Shown one piece after another: positions 43,455-52,544 of a stretch of DNA of 64,000 nucleotides. The notes below the pieces were generated by a model. It saw only the letters and a program-made list of their open reading frames with translations. It was not told where the DNA came from and ran no database searches. The stretch covers positions 146,527 to 210,526 of the forward strand of contig CAJUSW010000006.1 of assembly GCA_910589485.1 (NCBI GenBank). The letters are read 5' to 3'. Made by a program: the position numbers and the translations under genes. Source of the DNA: an uncultured Duncaniella sp. GTDB lineage: Bacteria > Bacteroidota > Bacteroidia > Bacteroidales > Muribaculaceae. Numbering within the stretch: the stretch's first letter is position 1; the number at the start of each line of letters is the position of its first letter.

Positions 43455-44672
43455 ATGGATATTGATAAGATCCGCTCGGAGTTTCCTATACTTGGTCGCC
43501 AGTTGTACAAACGTCCGCTTGTATATCTGGACAATACCGCGACCTCACAGACCCCCGACCGTGTGGTGAAGGCCATAGTGGACGGGTACACCACGACCAA
43601 AGCCAATGTGCACCGCGGGGTGCACACGCTGTCGCAGGAGGCTACCGAACTGCAGGAGAATGCACGCCGCAGGGTTAAGGAGTGGATCAACGCCGGGAGC
43701 ACGAGCGAGATAGTGTTTACCCGCGGTACCACCGAGGCGCTCAATCTGGTGGTGTCGTCGATGGGCTGGATGGTGCTGTCGGAGGGTGACGAGATCATCC
43801 TCACAGTGATGGAGCATCATGCCAACATAGTGCCCTGGCAGCTGTTGCAACAGCGTATAGGATTCAAGATCAATGTGGTGCCCATCGATGAGTGCGGGCA
43901 ATTGAAGCTGGATGTGTACCGAAGCCTGTTCAACGAGCGCACCCGGCTCGTGAGCGTGTGCCATGCCTCCAATGTGTTGGGCACCGTCAATCCCGTGAAG
44001 GAGATGATAGCTGAGGCTCACAGTCACGGCGTGCCCGTGGTGATCGACGGAGCACAGGCTGCTCCCCATATCAAGATCGATGTGAGCGACCTGGATGCCG
44101 ATTTCTACACATTCTCGGCCCACAAGATGTATGGCCCTACCGGAGTGGGTGTGCTCTACGGCAAGGAGAAATGGCTCGAAAAGATGCCTCCCTATCAGGG
44201 GGGCGGCGAGATGATAGCGTCGGTATCATTTGAGAAGACCACTTTTGCCGATCTTCCTTACAAGTTTGAGGCCGGAACGCCCGATTTCATAGGCATATCG
44301 GCATTGTCGAAAGCCATTGATTTCATGGATGAGCTCGGCGTGGATAATATCGCCGCCCATGAGCATGAACTGCTCGACTATACTACACGCAGAATGATGG
44401 ATGAGATACCGGGAGTGAGGATATTCGGAACCGCCCCCGGCAAGTGTGCCATCATATCGTTCCTGGTAGGGGATATACACCATTATGACATGGGTATGCT
44501 CCTCGACAAGCTCGGGATAGCCGTGCGCACCGGGCATCATTGCGCCCAGCCCCTGATGCATGCCCTCGGCGTGGAGGGGGTGGTGAGAGCATCGTTTGCC
44601 GCCTATAACACCAAGAGCGAGTGCGATGATTTCATAGCCGGACTCAAGCGTGTGACCGCAATCCTGTCATGA
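43455..44672 (+). CDS. sufS: Cysteine desulfurase SufS
   Basis: 405 residues. The PLP-binding pattern of class V aminotransferases of the SufS group is clear: VYLDNTATSQTP, NVHRGVHTLSQEAT, VIDGAQAAPH for the cofactor Asp/Gln, and SAHKMYGPTGVGVLYG with the Schiff-base Lys. The catalytic Cys lies near the C-terminus in VRTGHHCAQPLM. It mobilises sulfur from cysteine for cluster assembly. The gene is 19 bp after sufD; SufE and SufB are not in this window. Confidence 0.96.
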   Translation: MDIDKIRSEFPILGRQLYKRPLVYLDNTATSQTPDRVVKAIVDGYTTTKANVHRGVHTLSQEATELQENARRRVKEWINAGSTSEIVFTRGTTEALNLVVSSMGWMVLSEGDEIILTVMEHHANIVPWQLLQQRIGFKINVVPIDECGQLKLDVYRSLFNERTRLVSVCHASNVLGTVNPVKEMIAEAHSHGVPVVIDGAQAAPHIKIDVSDLDADFYTFSAHKMYGPTGVGVLYGKEKWLEKMPPYQGGGEMIASVSFEKTTFADLPYKFEAGTPDFIGISALSKAIDFMDELGVDNIAAHEHELLDYTTRRMMDEIPGVRIFGTAPGKCAIISFLVGDIHHYDMGMLLDKLGIAVRTGHHCAQPLMHALGVEGVVRASFAAYNTKSECDDFIAGLKRVTAILS

Positions 44673-44728
44673 CGGATAGGATACGGCATAGCTCGATATA
44701 ATATCTTATTGATAATAAGTGTGTTATA

Positions 44729-45712
44729 TTATTGGGGGGGGTAATTTGCTGAAACGGGTATCCGGGCTAATAGCCATGAAAGACGGCCGAAGATAATGTT
44801 GTGGCGGTATATGGCCCGGAGCATGAAATGAGGCGCCGGCGAGGAGTCCACGGTGCGAGAATATAGATCGCGGGCCAGCCTGTGGGCCATCTCCTTGAAT
44901 TCCGGTGATGTTGATTGTCTGGCCTCGTGCTCGTAGGTGGCTGCGAGAAGGACTGCCCGCGCATCGAGCCAATACAGATAGCTGTCCCTTTCCCGGCATG
45001 ATTCCGGCAGACTCTTGATAATACTTCTGATGGTATCTATTGCCCTCTCCCATAGCGGATGGTTGTCGCAGGCAAGCAGGCCTGAGATGGAATCCTTAAG
45101 CTGATGGGTATGGACCGACGGCTTTCCGCCTATGTTTACCGTGACAGGCGATGTGAGGAGCAGACGTACTCCCAGTTCGTAATCATTCCATCCTAATAGA
45201 GACTCATTCCACCCTCCTACGCTACGGAACAATGATGTGCGGGCGATGTAGCGCTGGGTGGAGAGGGTGGCGCGGAATATGTGGTGGAACATGTTGTCAC
45301 GTCCCGAATGGAAGTACAGCCGCCGGGTGGATCCGTTGATGAAACGGAGTATAATGTCGCGTCCGAGTATGTCGGCTGCGGGATGTTCCGATATGGCCCG
45401 CGTGTAGTCCTCGATGTGGGAGGGGAGCATCTCGTCGTCGGAGTCGAAGAACATGGTCCACTCGGTGGTGACTTCGCGCAGACCACGGTTGCGCGCTATC
45501 GATGCACCACGCCGGGGCTCGGACAGCACAGTTACGTCGGGCCGGCCCGAGGCCCAAGTGTTGATGATGGAAAGAGAGGAGTCGGTGGACTCGTTGTCCA
45601 CAATTATTATATGTGCAGGCTTCACCGATTGAGCGTCGATGCTACGTAGCGTGCGCCCGATGGTGTGGGCGCGGTTGTAGACGGGTATTACAATCGTGAT
45701 GGGTGAGCGCAT
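44729..45712 (-). CDS. Family 2 glycosyltransferase
   Basis: 327 residues. The GT-A core is at the N-terminus: ITIVIPVYNRAHTIGRTLRS, IIIVDNESTDSSL and the metal-binding DSDDEMLP. The rest is a C-terminal helical extension of unknown contact. The gene ends in an eight-C run; a one-base slip there would change only the last few residues (NYPPQ to NYPPPII). It converges with sufS and is downstream of porN, but is not part of the Por export machine; it may modify a surface glycan (inference). Confidence 0.85.
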   Translation of the reverse strand: MRSPITIVIPVYNRAHTIGRTLRSIDAQSVKPAHIIIVDNESTDSSLSIINTWASGRPDVTVLSEPRRGASIARNRGLREVTTEWTMFFDSDDEMLPSHIEDYTRAISEHPAADILGRDIILRFINGSTRRLYFHSGRDNMFHHIFRATLSTQRYIARTSLFRSVGGWNESLLGWNDYELGVRLLLTSPVTVNIGGKPSVHTHQLKDSISGLLACDNHPLWERAIDTIRSIIKSLPESCRERDSYLYWLDARAVLLAATYEHEARQSTSPEFKEMAHRLARDLYSRTVDSSPAPHFMLRAIYRHNIIFGRLSWLLARIPVSANYPPQ

Positions 45713-45755
45713 GCCGGATGTGTGATGTGTGTTTCAAGTGTGCGAGCGGTCCGCG

Positions 45756-46832
45756 TCATTTCTTGCGGGCGCGCACTGACCGTGTAGCTGTCTGGCGAGG
45801 TTTCTTGACTTTGGCGGGCTTGGCCGATGATTTCTTTACTCCACGTGAAGAGCGGGTGACCCGCTTTGCCGGTTCTTTCTGTGCCGCTTCCGAGGTTACT
45901 GCTGTTGAGTCGCGCCTGGCGGCAAGCTCCTCGAGTGAGGGTACCCACAGTTTTTTCTCGTAATTGTCGAGCCGTTGCTGGATGCTGTCACGGGCATGTG
46001 CCAGATCGTCGGGGTCGGGGTAGAGCTGCATGAGCGACTTGTTGCGCATGTTGCGGGTCTTGTATATGTCGCCCTTGTAAAGCCCGAGGGTGAAGAAGTC
46101 GTCAAGAGTGTGGGATGCAAGATTGTTGTCATCGTCGGTGAACACGCTTGCGGTGGCGATGAATGGACGGAGATCGTTGTAACGGATCCAGAACATGGGG
46201 TATTTCACCGCCTCGGCGCCGAAATCGCCGGTGCGGTGAAGCACGGGACAGATGGCTTCGACACGCGTGCGCATGCGGTTGGAACGGCGGTCAAACTCCC
46301 ATTTCTCGATGATATAGTAGCTCAGTACCTCGGAGGAAGGGATATCGGCCTCCTCTATGACGAAGCGGGGATTCTTCTCCGTGGAGCCTTTGGCATCGGT
46401 GTAAGGGATGTAGTAGCGGTCGAGTATGTCGCGCATCTTCACCCGGTATTCATCGGTGAAAATCTCGCGCCCGTCGAGATACTCGTAGGCGGGAAGTGAG
46501 CCGTCGGCCATCCGTTTCATGATGATGCGGAACATGTTGTCCTGCCCGGCCACAGGCTCATCGGGATAGTAGAGCGATCCGTTGGGAGCCTTGTCGAGAT
46601 CGAGGCTGCGGTATATCACGCGCATCCATTGCATCTCGCTGTCGTCGGCCCCGGTGGTGTCGTCCATATGGGCCTGCATGCGCTGAGATACGCCGGGTGT
46701 GGCTGCTTGCTGGGTTGCTCCGGCCGGGGTGCGCGATGTGCGACGCACGGCCGATGCGCTCGATGATGAACTCTGGGCCGATGCGCCTAAGCCGATGAGG
46801 AGGAGTATGACTGGGAGAAGAAACGTCTTCAT
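45756..46832 (-). CDS. porN: Type IX secretion protein PorN/GldN
   Basis: 358 residues with a signal peptide (KTFLLPVILLLIGLGASAQ). The mature part matches PorN/GldN: YYIPYTDAKGSTEKNPRFVI, SEVLSYYIIEKWEFDRRSNR and MFWIRYNDLRPFIATASVFT. The C-terminal 45 residues are a Lys/Arg/Ser-rich tail (KKSSAKPAKVKKPRQTATRS). PorN forms the periplasmic ring with the lipoprotein PorK under the outer membrane. It closes the transcript porT-porP-porK-porL-porM-porN. Confidence 0.93.
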   Translation of the reverse strand: MKTFLLPVILLLIGLGASAQSSSSSASAVRRTSRTPAGATQQAATPGVSQRMQAHMDDTTGADDSEMQWMRVIYRSLDLDKAPNGSLYYPDEPVAGQDNMFRIIMKRMADGSLPAYEYLDGREIFTDEYRVKMRDILDRYYIPYTDAKGSTEKNPRFVIEEADIPSSEVLSYYIIEKWEFDRRSNRMRTRVEAICPVLHRTGDFGAEAVKYPMFWIRYNDLRPFIATASVFTDDDNNLASHTLDDFFTLGLYKGDIYKTRNMRNKSLMQLYPDPDDLAHARDSIQQRLDNYEKKLWVPSLEELAARRDSTAVTSEAAQKEPAKRVTRSSRGVKKSSAKPAKVKKPRQTATRSVRARKK

Positions 46833-46879
46833 TATAGGTGGTCTCGGGGGATTGATGTGTGATGAAACGGAAAGAGAGG

Positions 46880-48442
46880 TCAGTTTACTATTACTTCCAT
46901 TGGGGAGAGGATGCGCTCGATACCGTCGGGGCCTTTGGCTCGGATGCGGGAAATGTAGAACCGCTTGCCACGGGCCATGCGCTTGAACTGGTCGCGTTGA
47001 CGCTGGGAGAATTCGGCTCCGCGTGACACCTCGGGGATGGCGTTGCCCATCTGGTCGAAGAATACGGTCTCGAAGCCGAGCACCTGGAAGTCTATGTCGA
47101 GCATATCGTCATCGATAGCTGCCTGAAGCGAGGGGACCGAGGCGAGAGTGGCTTTGGAGATCGGTTTCCCGCCTTTGTAGCGGTCCTTGGCTCCGCCGGC
47201 GCCTGAGATGGTGATGTAAGCTGTGGGATCGGGGAGACGGCGCACCCTGAATGTAGTGGTGGCTACCGAGTGGGGCCGGCCGTCGATGTTGGCGGTCACT
47301 GTCACGGTGGCGTTCTCTCCAACCTTGGCCGGACGGGCTGTCCATGAATCGCCGTGGCGCGAGAGTGTGCCGTTGGTCATGGTGGCCGATACGTCCTTGG
47401 TGGGGACTCCGGGGACCGATATGCTCACCGGATTGTCGATGCCGGCGTAAAGCACGTTCATCATTGTAGCCGAAACGGTGGCCGATGGCTCCATCACGGT
47501 GTAGGATGATGAGAAGGGGTGGCGGGTGGATGAGCCGTCACCGTGGCTCACCTCGATGTAGCCGGAATAGTCAAACGTGCCGGTAGTGGAGGGGTTGAGC
47601 TCGTACACACCGGCTGTTGACTCAAGTTTCTTTCCGCCGATGAAAATGTCGGGACGGGCCGTAGTGTCGACAGCGGCAAGGACTATGGAGGCTGAGTATT
47701 TGCCACCGCGCATCACCATGCGGGAGTTAGGGATCACGAAGGCATTGAGCTCGTTGACCCTCACGTCGCCGGCGTCGACCGATGAGAGGAGCGAGGCGAG
47801 CGCCTCCCCCTCGGCATAGCGTATGTCGTTCTGCAGTTTGGTGAGGAGGGTTACGGCTGCCACCACGGGTTGGTTGTCGAATTTAGCCTCTTCCCATTTC
47901 TGATCCACCACGGTGCCGGGACGCCGGCTTGAGGCGGTGGAGAGCGAGGCCTGGATTGAGGAGCGTTTCACCGAGTCGGGGATAAGGGCAGAGACATGTG
48001 AACGGTAGGTGTCCACGGCTTCGCGGAGACGGCGCCCGTAGCCATCGGTGCCGAGCATCACCACGGTAGCGGCCTCGTGATCGTCTCGACGCGAGATGCG
48101 GTCGAGCGACCCGTCGGGGCCGTCGGCATGACGGACTATGGCGAGTTTCAGGGAATCGACAGTGCGGTACAGGCCGGCGGCTTCGGCCCTGATCTCTGAT
48201 GCCTTATCGAGCCAGGGGGTGCCTTTCTCGGGATTGGAGGCCGTGAGGCTTTCGAGCCGGGAATAGATGGCGTCGTTGCGTTGACCCACATTCTCGTTGG
48301 TGCGCGCGAGGCCGTCCTCGATCTGTGAGAATCCGTCGAGGACATCGCTCGATATGTTCAGGGCAAGCATGGCGGTGAGGACGATGTACATGAGCGTAAT
48401 CATCTTTTGCCTCGGTGAAAGCCTTGCTATGGATTCGGCCAT
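46880..48442 (-). CDS. porM: Type IX secretion protein PorM/GldM
   Basis: 520 residues. One inner-membrane helix (ITLMYIVLTAMLALNISSDV, about 14-33) anchors a long periplasmic part with several immunoglobulin-like D domains. GldM-typical segments include NELNAFVIPNSRMVMRGGKY, VSVPGVPTKD-like turns near residue 340 and a beta-rich C-terminus. PorM and PorL form the rotary motor in the inner membrane, and PorM reaches across the periplasm to the PorK-PorN ring. Its stop is 47 bp before the porN ATG. Confidence 0.94.
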   Translation of the reverse strand: MAESIARLSPRQKMITLMYIVLTAMLALNISSDVLDGFSQIEDGLARTNENVGQRNDAIYSRLESLTASNPEKGTPWLDKASEIRAEAAGLYRTVDSLKLAIVRHADGPDGSLDRISRRDDHEAATVVMLGTDGYGRRLREAVDTYRSHVSALIPDSVKRSSIQASLSTASSRRPGTVVDQKWEEAKFDNQPVVAAVTLLTKLQNDIRYAEGEALASLLSSVDAGDVRVNELNAFVIPNSRMVMRGGKYSASIVLAAVDTTARPDIFIGGKKLESTAGVYELNPSTTGTFDYSGYIEVSHGDGSSTRHPFSSSYTVMEPSATVSATMMNVLYAGIDNPVSISVPGVPTKDVSATMTNGTLSRHGDSWTARPAKVGENATVTVTANIDGRPHSVATTTFRVRRLPDPTAYITISGAGGAKDRYKGGKPISKATLASVPSLQAAIDDDMLDIDFQVLGFETVFFDQMGNAIPEVSRGAEFSQRQRDQFKRMARGKRFYISRIRAKGPDGIERILSPMEVIVN

Positions 48443-48481
48443 ATTCTACAGGTGTGGGGGATTCTTGCGGTTAATGGAGGG

Positions 48482-49276
48482 TCAGATGCGGTGGTCACTG
48501 CTGTCGGGAACACCGGCCATGGGGCGGGGGAGATTGACAGTCATGGCGTGGAGCATGTTCTCGTACACGCGGTTGATGTGTTGCATGTTGCGTGTCATCT
48601 TCTCGGTTTCCTCGCGGTAGTGGGCGCTCTGGGCCGATACGTCCTTGAGCTGGATCTCGCATATGGCGCTGAGCCCGCCGAGATTGCGGTTTATGTCGCC
48701 GAGGCGCGATATGTAGTCGCGCGAACTCTCGGCGAGCGCTGACGATGAGTCGGCTATGGCCTGGTAGTTCTGCAGGAGTATGGCCGACACTTCGTTGAGG
48801 TTGCGGGTAGTCTCCTGAAGTTGGGCGAGCTGGGCCGATATGGCTGTCATCTGCTCCACATATTCGCGGGTAACGGCGGTCATGTCGGCAGTCGACTCGC
48901 CGTGTACAGCCACTACAGGCTGAGCACCGGTGGCCATGAGGGAATGATCCTGAGCCGGAGCCACATGATTACGGGTGATATCCCGGGCAACAGCCGGGGT
49001 GGCCTCGCCGGCCTTATTGTCGTCGAGCTGAGGGAACACATCCTCCCAGCGGTATTCCTTGGGGGGACGGTCGAACGCGGTGATAATGAACATCAGCACT
49101 TCGGTGCCCATGCCGATGCACAGGAGGGTGTTGCCTCCGGGGAGATTGAGTATCTTGAAAAGTGTGCCCCATATCACGATGGCCGCGCCCACGCAGTAGG
49201 CGAAGTTGAACAGGCGTTGTCCGCCCTCCCATGTGGTGAGCGACCGGTAACGGGATTTTATCTTGTCGGTGTTCAT
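48482..49276 (-). CDS. porL: Type IX secretion motor protein PorL/GldL
   Basis: 264 residues. Two transmembrane helices at about 22-40 and 47-68 (LFNFAYCVGAAIVIWGTLFK; LLCIGMGTEVLMFIITAFD) carry Glu59, the residue that conducts protons in GldL/PorL. A cytoplasmic coiled-coil region follows (TAVTREYVEQMTAISAQLAQ and onward). PorL pairs with PorM as a proton-driven motor. The gene lies 12 bp after porK and 39 bp before porM. Confidence 0.95.
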   Translation of the reverse strand: MNTDKIKSRYRSLTTWEGGQRLFNFAYCVGAAIVIWGTLFKILNLPGGNTLLCIGMGTEVLMFIITAFDRPPKEYRWEDVFPQLDDNKAGEATPAVARDITRNHVAPAQDHSLMATGAQPVVAVHGESTADMTAVTREYVEQMTAISAQLAQLQETTRNLNEVSAILLQNYQAIADSSSALAESSRDYISRLGDINRNLGGLSAICEIQLKDVSAQSAHYREETEKMTRNMQHINRVYENMLHAMTVNLPRPMAGVPDSSDHRI

Positions 49277-49288
49277 AGCGGAGTGAGA

Positions 49289-50728
49289 TTACTTTTTAGC
49301 TTTGGTGCCCTTGGCAAATCCTATCTGGGTGCGCACGCAACGGAAACCGATGTAGCTGCGCTGTTCATTCTGGTACTCCCACATGCGCAGGTCGGAACGC
49401 ACGTTGTGGGCCACATCCTTCCATGAGCCTCCGCGCACAATCTTACGCTTCATGCGGTAGGGATCCTCCTGGGCGGCATCATAGCGGTATTCGGGGTTGA
49501 GGTCGCTCGTGAGGCGGTCGACACTCTCGGTGAAAGCCGTCGAGGTCCATTCGCTCACATTACCGGCCATGTCGTAGAGGCCGAAATCGTTGGGGGCGTA
49601 GGTGCCCACACGCGACGTGATGAGCTGTCCGTCCTGAGTGAAGTTGCCCTCCTGGGGCTTGAAGTTGGCGTAGAAACAGCCCTGATCCTCGGTGAGAGGC
49701 AGATCGCCGTCCCATGGATACATGTTCTCGCTCTTTCCGGCGCGGGCGGCATATTCCCACTCGGCCTCGGTGGGGAGGCGGTAAGGCTCAATGTAGATCC
49801 CCTCGCGACCGAGCGACCGGCGCAGGAAGTCGGTGCGCCAGTTGGCGAACGCATTGGCCTGTTCCCAGCTCACGCCCACCACGGGATACTCGCTGTAACC
49901 CCCGTGGGAGAAGTACATGCGCACATAAGGCTCGTTGTAGGCGTTGTCGAAGTCGTTGACCCAGGCAGTGGTGTCGGGGTAGACATTCACTATATAGGTG
50001 TTGACGAAATCGTAGGGGCCGGTGAGGGCGCGGGTGATGGTGCTGCGCACGATCTCGCCGTCACTGTTGATATAGGCGGTATCCTTGGAGATGACGGGGA
50101 TGTCGGTGGGCACGGGGCGGTCGGTGTTATACTCGCGCCGGCGGGGATTCAGGCGGTTCTTGCGTTTGGCCGCCTCGGTGTGGTTATAGGTCTCGTAGCG
50201 GTAGTTGAGCTGTTCGGGGTCCAGTTCCTTGACTCCGGTGATTGGATTTACGCGGTAGAGACTCTCGATGGCACGCTGTTCATCCTCATCGGCGTTGCGC
50301 CAGGGTATGGCCTTGGCCCAATTGAGGTGAGGTGTCACGGGATTGCCGTCGCGGTCCTCCTCGATGCGATACTCCTCGTTGCCTCCGTAGGCGGGATCAG
50401 CGAGACGCTCGCGGATAATGGAGTCACGCACCCAGAATACAAACTGCTTGTACTTGGCATTGGTGATCTCGGTCTCGTCCATCCAGAAAGCATCCACCGA
50501 CACTCCCCTCGGGTTGGCCTTGAGATTCCACAGGGAGTCGTCCTTGGCGGGACCCATGTTGACCGATCCGCGGCCCACGAGCACCATGCCGTAGGGGGTA
50601 GGCTCGGTCCAGGACTGTCCGCCCACGCCTGTCACTTCTCCACCCATGGAGTTGCGGCTTCCGGTGGCACAGCCGGCGGCGATGGCGAGGATTGCTAACG
50701 AGAAGAGTATATGTAGTATCTTTTTCAT
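49289..50728 (-). CDS. porK: Type IX secretion lipoprotein PorK/GldK
   Basis: 479 residues with lipobox AIAAGC (Cys20). Most of the protein is the formylglycine-generating-enzyme-like domain typical of PorK/GldK: VSVDAFWMDETEITNAKYKQ, VVGVSWEQANAFANWR, YRLPTEAEWEYAARAG and DMAGNVSEWTSTAF, with GFRCVR at the end. The FGE cysteine pair is not evident, as in other GldK proteins. PorK forms the periplasmic ring with PorN, attached to the outer membrane. It follows porP by 3 bp. Confidence 0.95.
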   Translation of the reverse strand: MKKILHILFSLAILAIAAGCATGSRNSMGGEVTGVGGQSWTEPTPYGMVLVGRGSVNMGPAKDDSLWNLKANPRGVSVDAFWMDETEITNAKYKQFVFWVRDSIIRERLADPAYGGNEEYRIEEDRDGNPVTPHLNWAKAIPWRNADEDEQRAIESLYRVNPITGVKELDPEQLNYRYETYNHTEAAKRKNRLNPRRREYNTDRPVPTDIPVISKDTAYINSDGEIVRSTITRALTGPYDFVNTYIVNVYPDTTAWVNDFDNAYNEPYVRMYFSHGGYSEYPVVGVSWEQANAFANWRTDFLRRSLGREGIYIEPYRLPTEAEWEYAARAGKSENMYPWDGDLPLTEDQGCFYANFKPQEGNFTQDGQLITSRVGTYAPNDFGLYDMAGNVSEWTSTAFTESVDRLTSDLNPEYRYDAAQEDPYRMKRKIVRGGSWKDVAHNVRSDLRMWEYQNEQRSYIGFRCVRTQIGFAKGTKAKK

Positions 50729-50731
50729 AGG

Positions 50732-51757
50732 TTACATTATGCGTATGCTCTTGTGTTTGTGGCGGTTTTTCTCAGAAAAATCCAATTTAAGGCTGTATCC
50801 GGCAAATATTTCGTGACTGCCTGACGATACCTTGGCTATATCACTGATGTGATGGTCGTAGCTGTAGCCGATGAATATGCCTTTCAGCTCGACACCGAGT
50901 ATCAGCGACACGGCGTCACGATGGCGGTAGCCGATGCCGGCCGAGAACATGCGGTTGTATCGCGCGCGCACTGTGGCCGAGAGGTCAGTATCGGTGAAGT
51001 CGCTACGTATCAGCACCGAAGGTAGCACTTCAAATAACGTGTTTTTTACCGGAATATTGCCTTCGGCGGTAAAATAGAGGGTGGGGGAGGCCTCGAAACG
51101 GTACTTTTTACCACCGGAGCCATCCTGGTTGTCGCCGGGTGATGCCGAGCTTCCCGAGTCGTCGCTGAAGGTCACAGCAGGGGAGTTGGCATGCATGAGC
51201 GCGAGACCGGTAGTGAAATATCTGCGGGTGTAATACACGCCGAGCCCGAGGTCAAGAGCGTTGCCTGCCACATCGCGGTCGGGGAGAGCTTCGTCGTCGG
51301 GCTGATGATAGTCGTCATCGTCGGGGATATAGATCTGCGAGCCTTTGAACTGTTCGTTGAACAATCCGGCCTGTAGGGCCACGGAGAAGTCTCCGCCGGC
51401 GGCCTTGAATCGGTAGGCCAGCTGTAAATCGGCCGTGAGGTTGCGGAACAGGCCGTAGGATTCCTGCTGTACGGTGATGCCCGCTCCCCATCGGCGCCCG
51501 AAAAGCTTGAACGGACTGTCGGCCGTGGCGATGAATGTGTGCGGAGCATTGTCGATCCCCACCCATTGGGCGCGCATCCCGCCACGCAGACGTATATTAT
51601 CGGTGTCGCCTGCCGAAGCGGGATTATAATATGTAGGTACGGCCCAGTATTGCGTGAGCATGGCGTCGCCCTGGGCTCTGGCAATCATGGCCGATGAGGC
51701 CCATGCTATGAGCAGGAGCAGGATGCGTGGCGATATTGCAGTGATTGAAGGCCTCAT
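50732..51757 (-). CDS. porP: PorP/SprF-type outer-membrane protein
   Basis: 341 residues with a signal peptide (ISPRILLLLIAWASSAMIARA). The family start is clear: GDAMLTQYWAVPTYYNPASA, then GGMRAQWVGIDNAPHTFIAT, the usual PorP/SprF opening, and a barrel that ends YSLKLDFSEKNRHKHKS. PorP-type barrels anchor surface adhesins or PorE-like proteins in the T9SS. It stands first in the porPKLMN order, as in Porphyromonas gingivalis, and begins 2 bp after porT. Confidence 0.9.
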   Translation of the reverse strand: MRPSITAISPRILLLLIAWASSAMIARAQGDAMLTQYWAVPTYYNPASAGDTDNIRLRGGMRAQWVGIDNAPHTFIATADSPFKLFGRRWGAGITVQQESYGLFRNLTADLQLAYRFKAAGGDFSVALQAGLFNEQFKGSQIYIPDDDDYHQPDDEALPDRDVAGNALDLGLGVYYTRRYFTTGLALMHANSPAVTFSDDSGSSASPGDNQDGSGGKKYRFEASPTLYFTAEGNIPVKNTLFEVLPSVLIRSDFTDTDLSATVRARYNRMFSAGIGYRHRDAVSLILGVELKGIFIGYSYDHHISDIAKVSSGSHEIFAGYSLKLDFSEKNRHKHKSIRIM

Positions 51758-51759
51758 CT

Positions 51760-52500
51760 CTACTCAAAATAAAATGTGAGTACCACCATACGCGACACCG
51801 CCTTCTTGAGCGAGCGGGTGATCTTGGATTTATCGGGCTCGTCCACCAGGTCGGGGCGGTCGTGGTCGATGATGTCGGAGAGGCCGAAGCAGAATTTCAC
51901 CTCAGGGATCAGTTTGAAGTAAGGGAGATAGAAATCGCACCCGAATCCGGCCGTGAGGTACATGTCGAACGGCTTGAGGCGTAGATAATCGCCACTCGAA
52001 CGGGTGAGGTTGACCGTTGGCATCACTCCTGCTGTGAGGTAGGGGCGCGACTGGCGGTAGCGCATCCCCGAGAATTTCAGATCCAGCGGTAATACTATAT
52101 AGGTGGATTTCAGATTCTGGCGCAGGAGATTGCCCGATTCGTATTCGCGCATGGTGATGTCGCGGTTGCCGAAGTACATGCCGGGGGTGAACCGGAGGTT
52201 GAACATAGGATGCCGACGCAGGTCGATGAGGCCGTTCACGCAGAATCCGGGCGAGAAGGAGGGTTGCTCCATGAACCATTGCTCGCCGCCGTCGGTGATA
52301 TATCCGTTGTGGGTGAAGGTGATGTCCTGGGTGTGCATGCCCACTGAGAACCCGAGGTGCCAGCGTCGCATGTCGGTGTAGGGACGGTTGAGCACCTTGT
52401 CGTTAAGCGCATGGGGTGATGCCGATAGCCCTATGGCTGACACCAGGATAGCAAAAAGCACAACGCCCGCGCGCAGATATGTGATAAAGAGTTGGTTCAT
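51760..52500 (-). CDS. porT: PorT-type outer-membrane beta-barrel protein
   Basis: 246 residues from the ATG at 52500; a GTG three bases upstream is the only alternative. A signal peptide (TYLRAGVVLFAILVSAIGLSAS) precedes a small barrel with PorT patterns: RRWHLGFSVGMHTQDITFTH, FSPGFCVNGLIDLRRHPMFN and LRFTPGMYFGNRDITM. It ends in an aromatic-rich strand (VVLTFYFE). PorT is needed for T9SS function in P. gingivalis but is unlinked there; here it leads the por cluster. Confidence 0.85.
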   Translation of the reverse strand: MNQLFITYLRAGVVLFAILVSAIGLSASPHALNDKVLNRPYTDMRRWHLGFSVGMHTQDITFTHNGYITDGGEQWFMEQPSFSPGFCVNGLIDLRRHPMFNLRFTPGMYFGNRDITMREYESGNLLRQNLKSTYIVLPLDLKFSGMRYRQSRPYLTAGVMPTVNLTRSSGDYLRLKPFDMYLTAGFGCDFYLPYFKLIPEVKFCFGLSDIIDHDRPDLVDEPDKSKITRSLKKAVSRMVVLTFYFE

Positions 52501-52544
52501 CACATATTCAACGCGGGGGCGTGTAAATTATTGCATCCGGCGCA

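Noticed and set aside
44694..44728. AT-rich inverted repeat (CTTATT-GAT-AATAAG) after sufS as a terminator.
   Set aside because: Only six A-T-rich pairs and no T run; too weak to call.
44734..44741. Eight-G run at the 3' end of the glycosyltransferase gene, a possible second phase-variation tract.
   Set aside because: A one-base slip changes only the last few residues (NYPPQ versus NYPPPII), so it would not switch the gene on or off.
49289..50728. PorK read as an active formylglycine-generating enzyme.
   Set aside because: The fold is shared, but the catalytic Cys pair is not evident and the por context is decisive.
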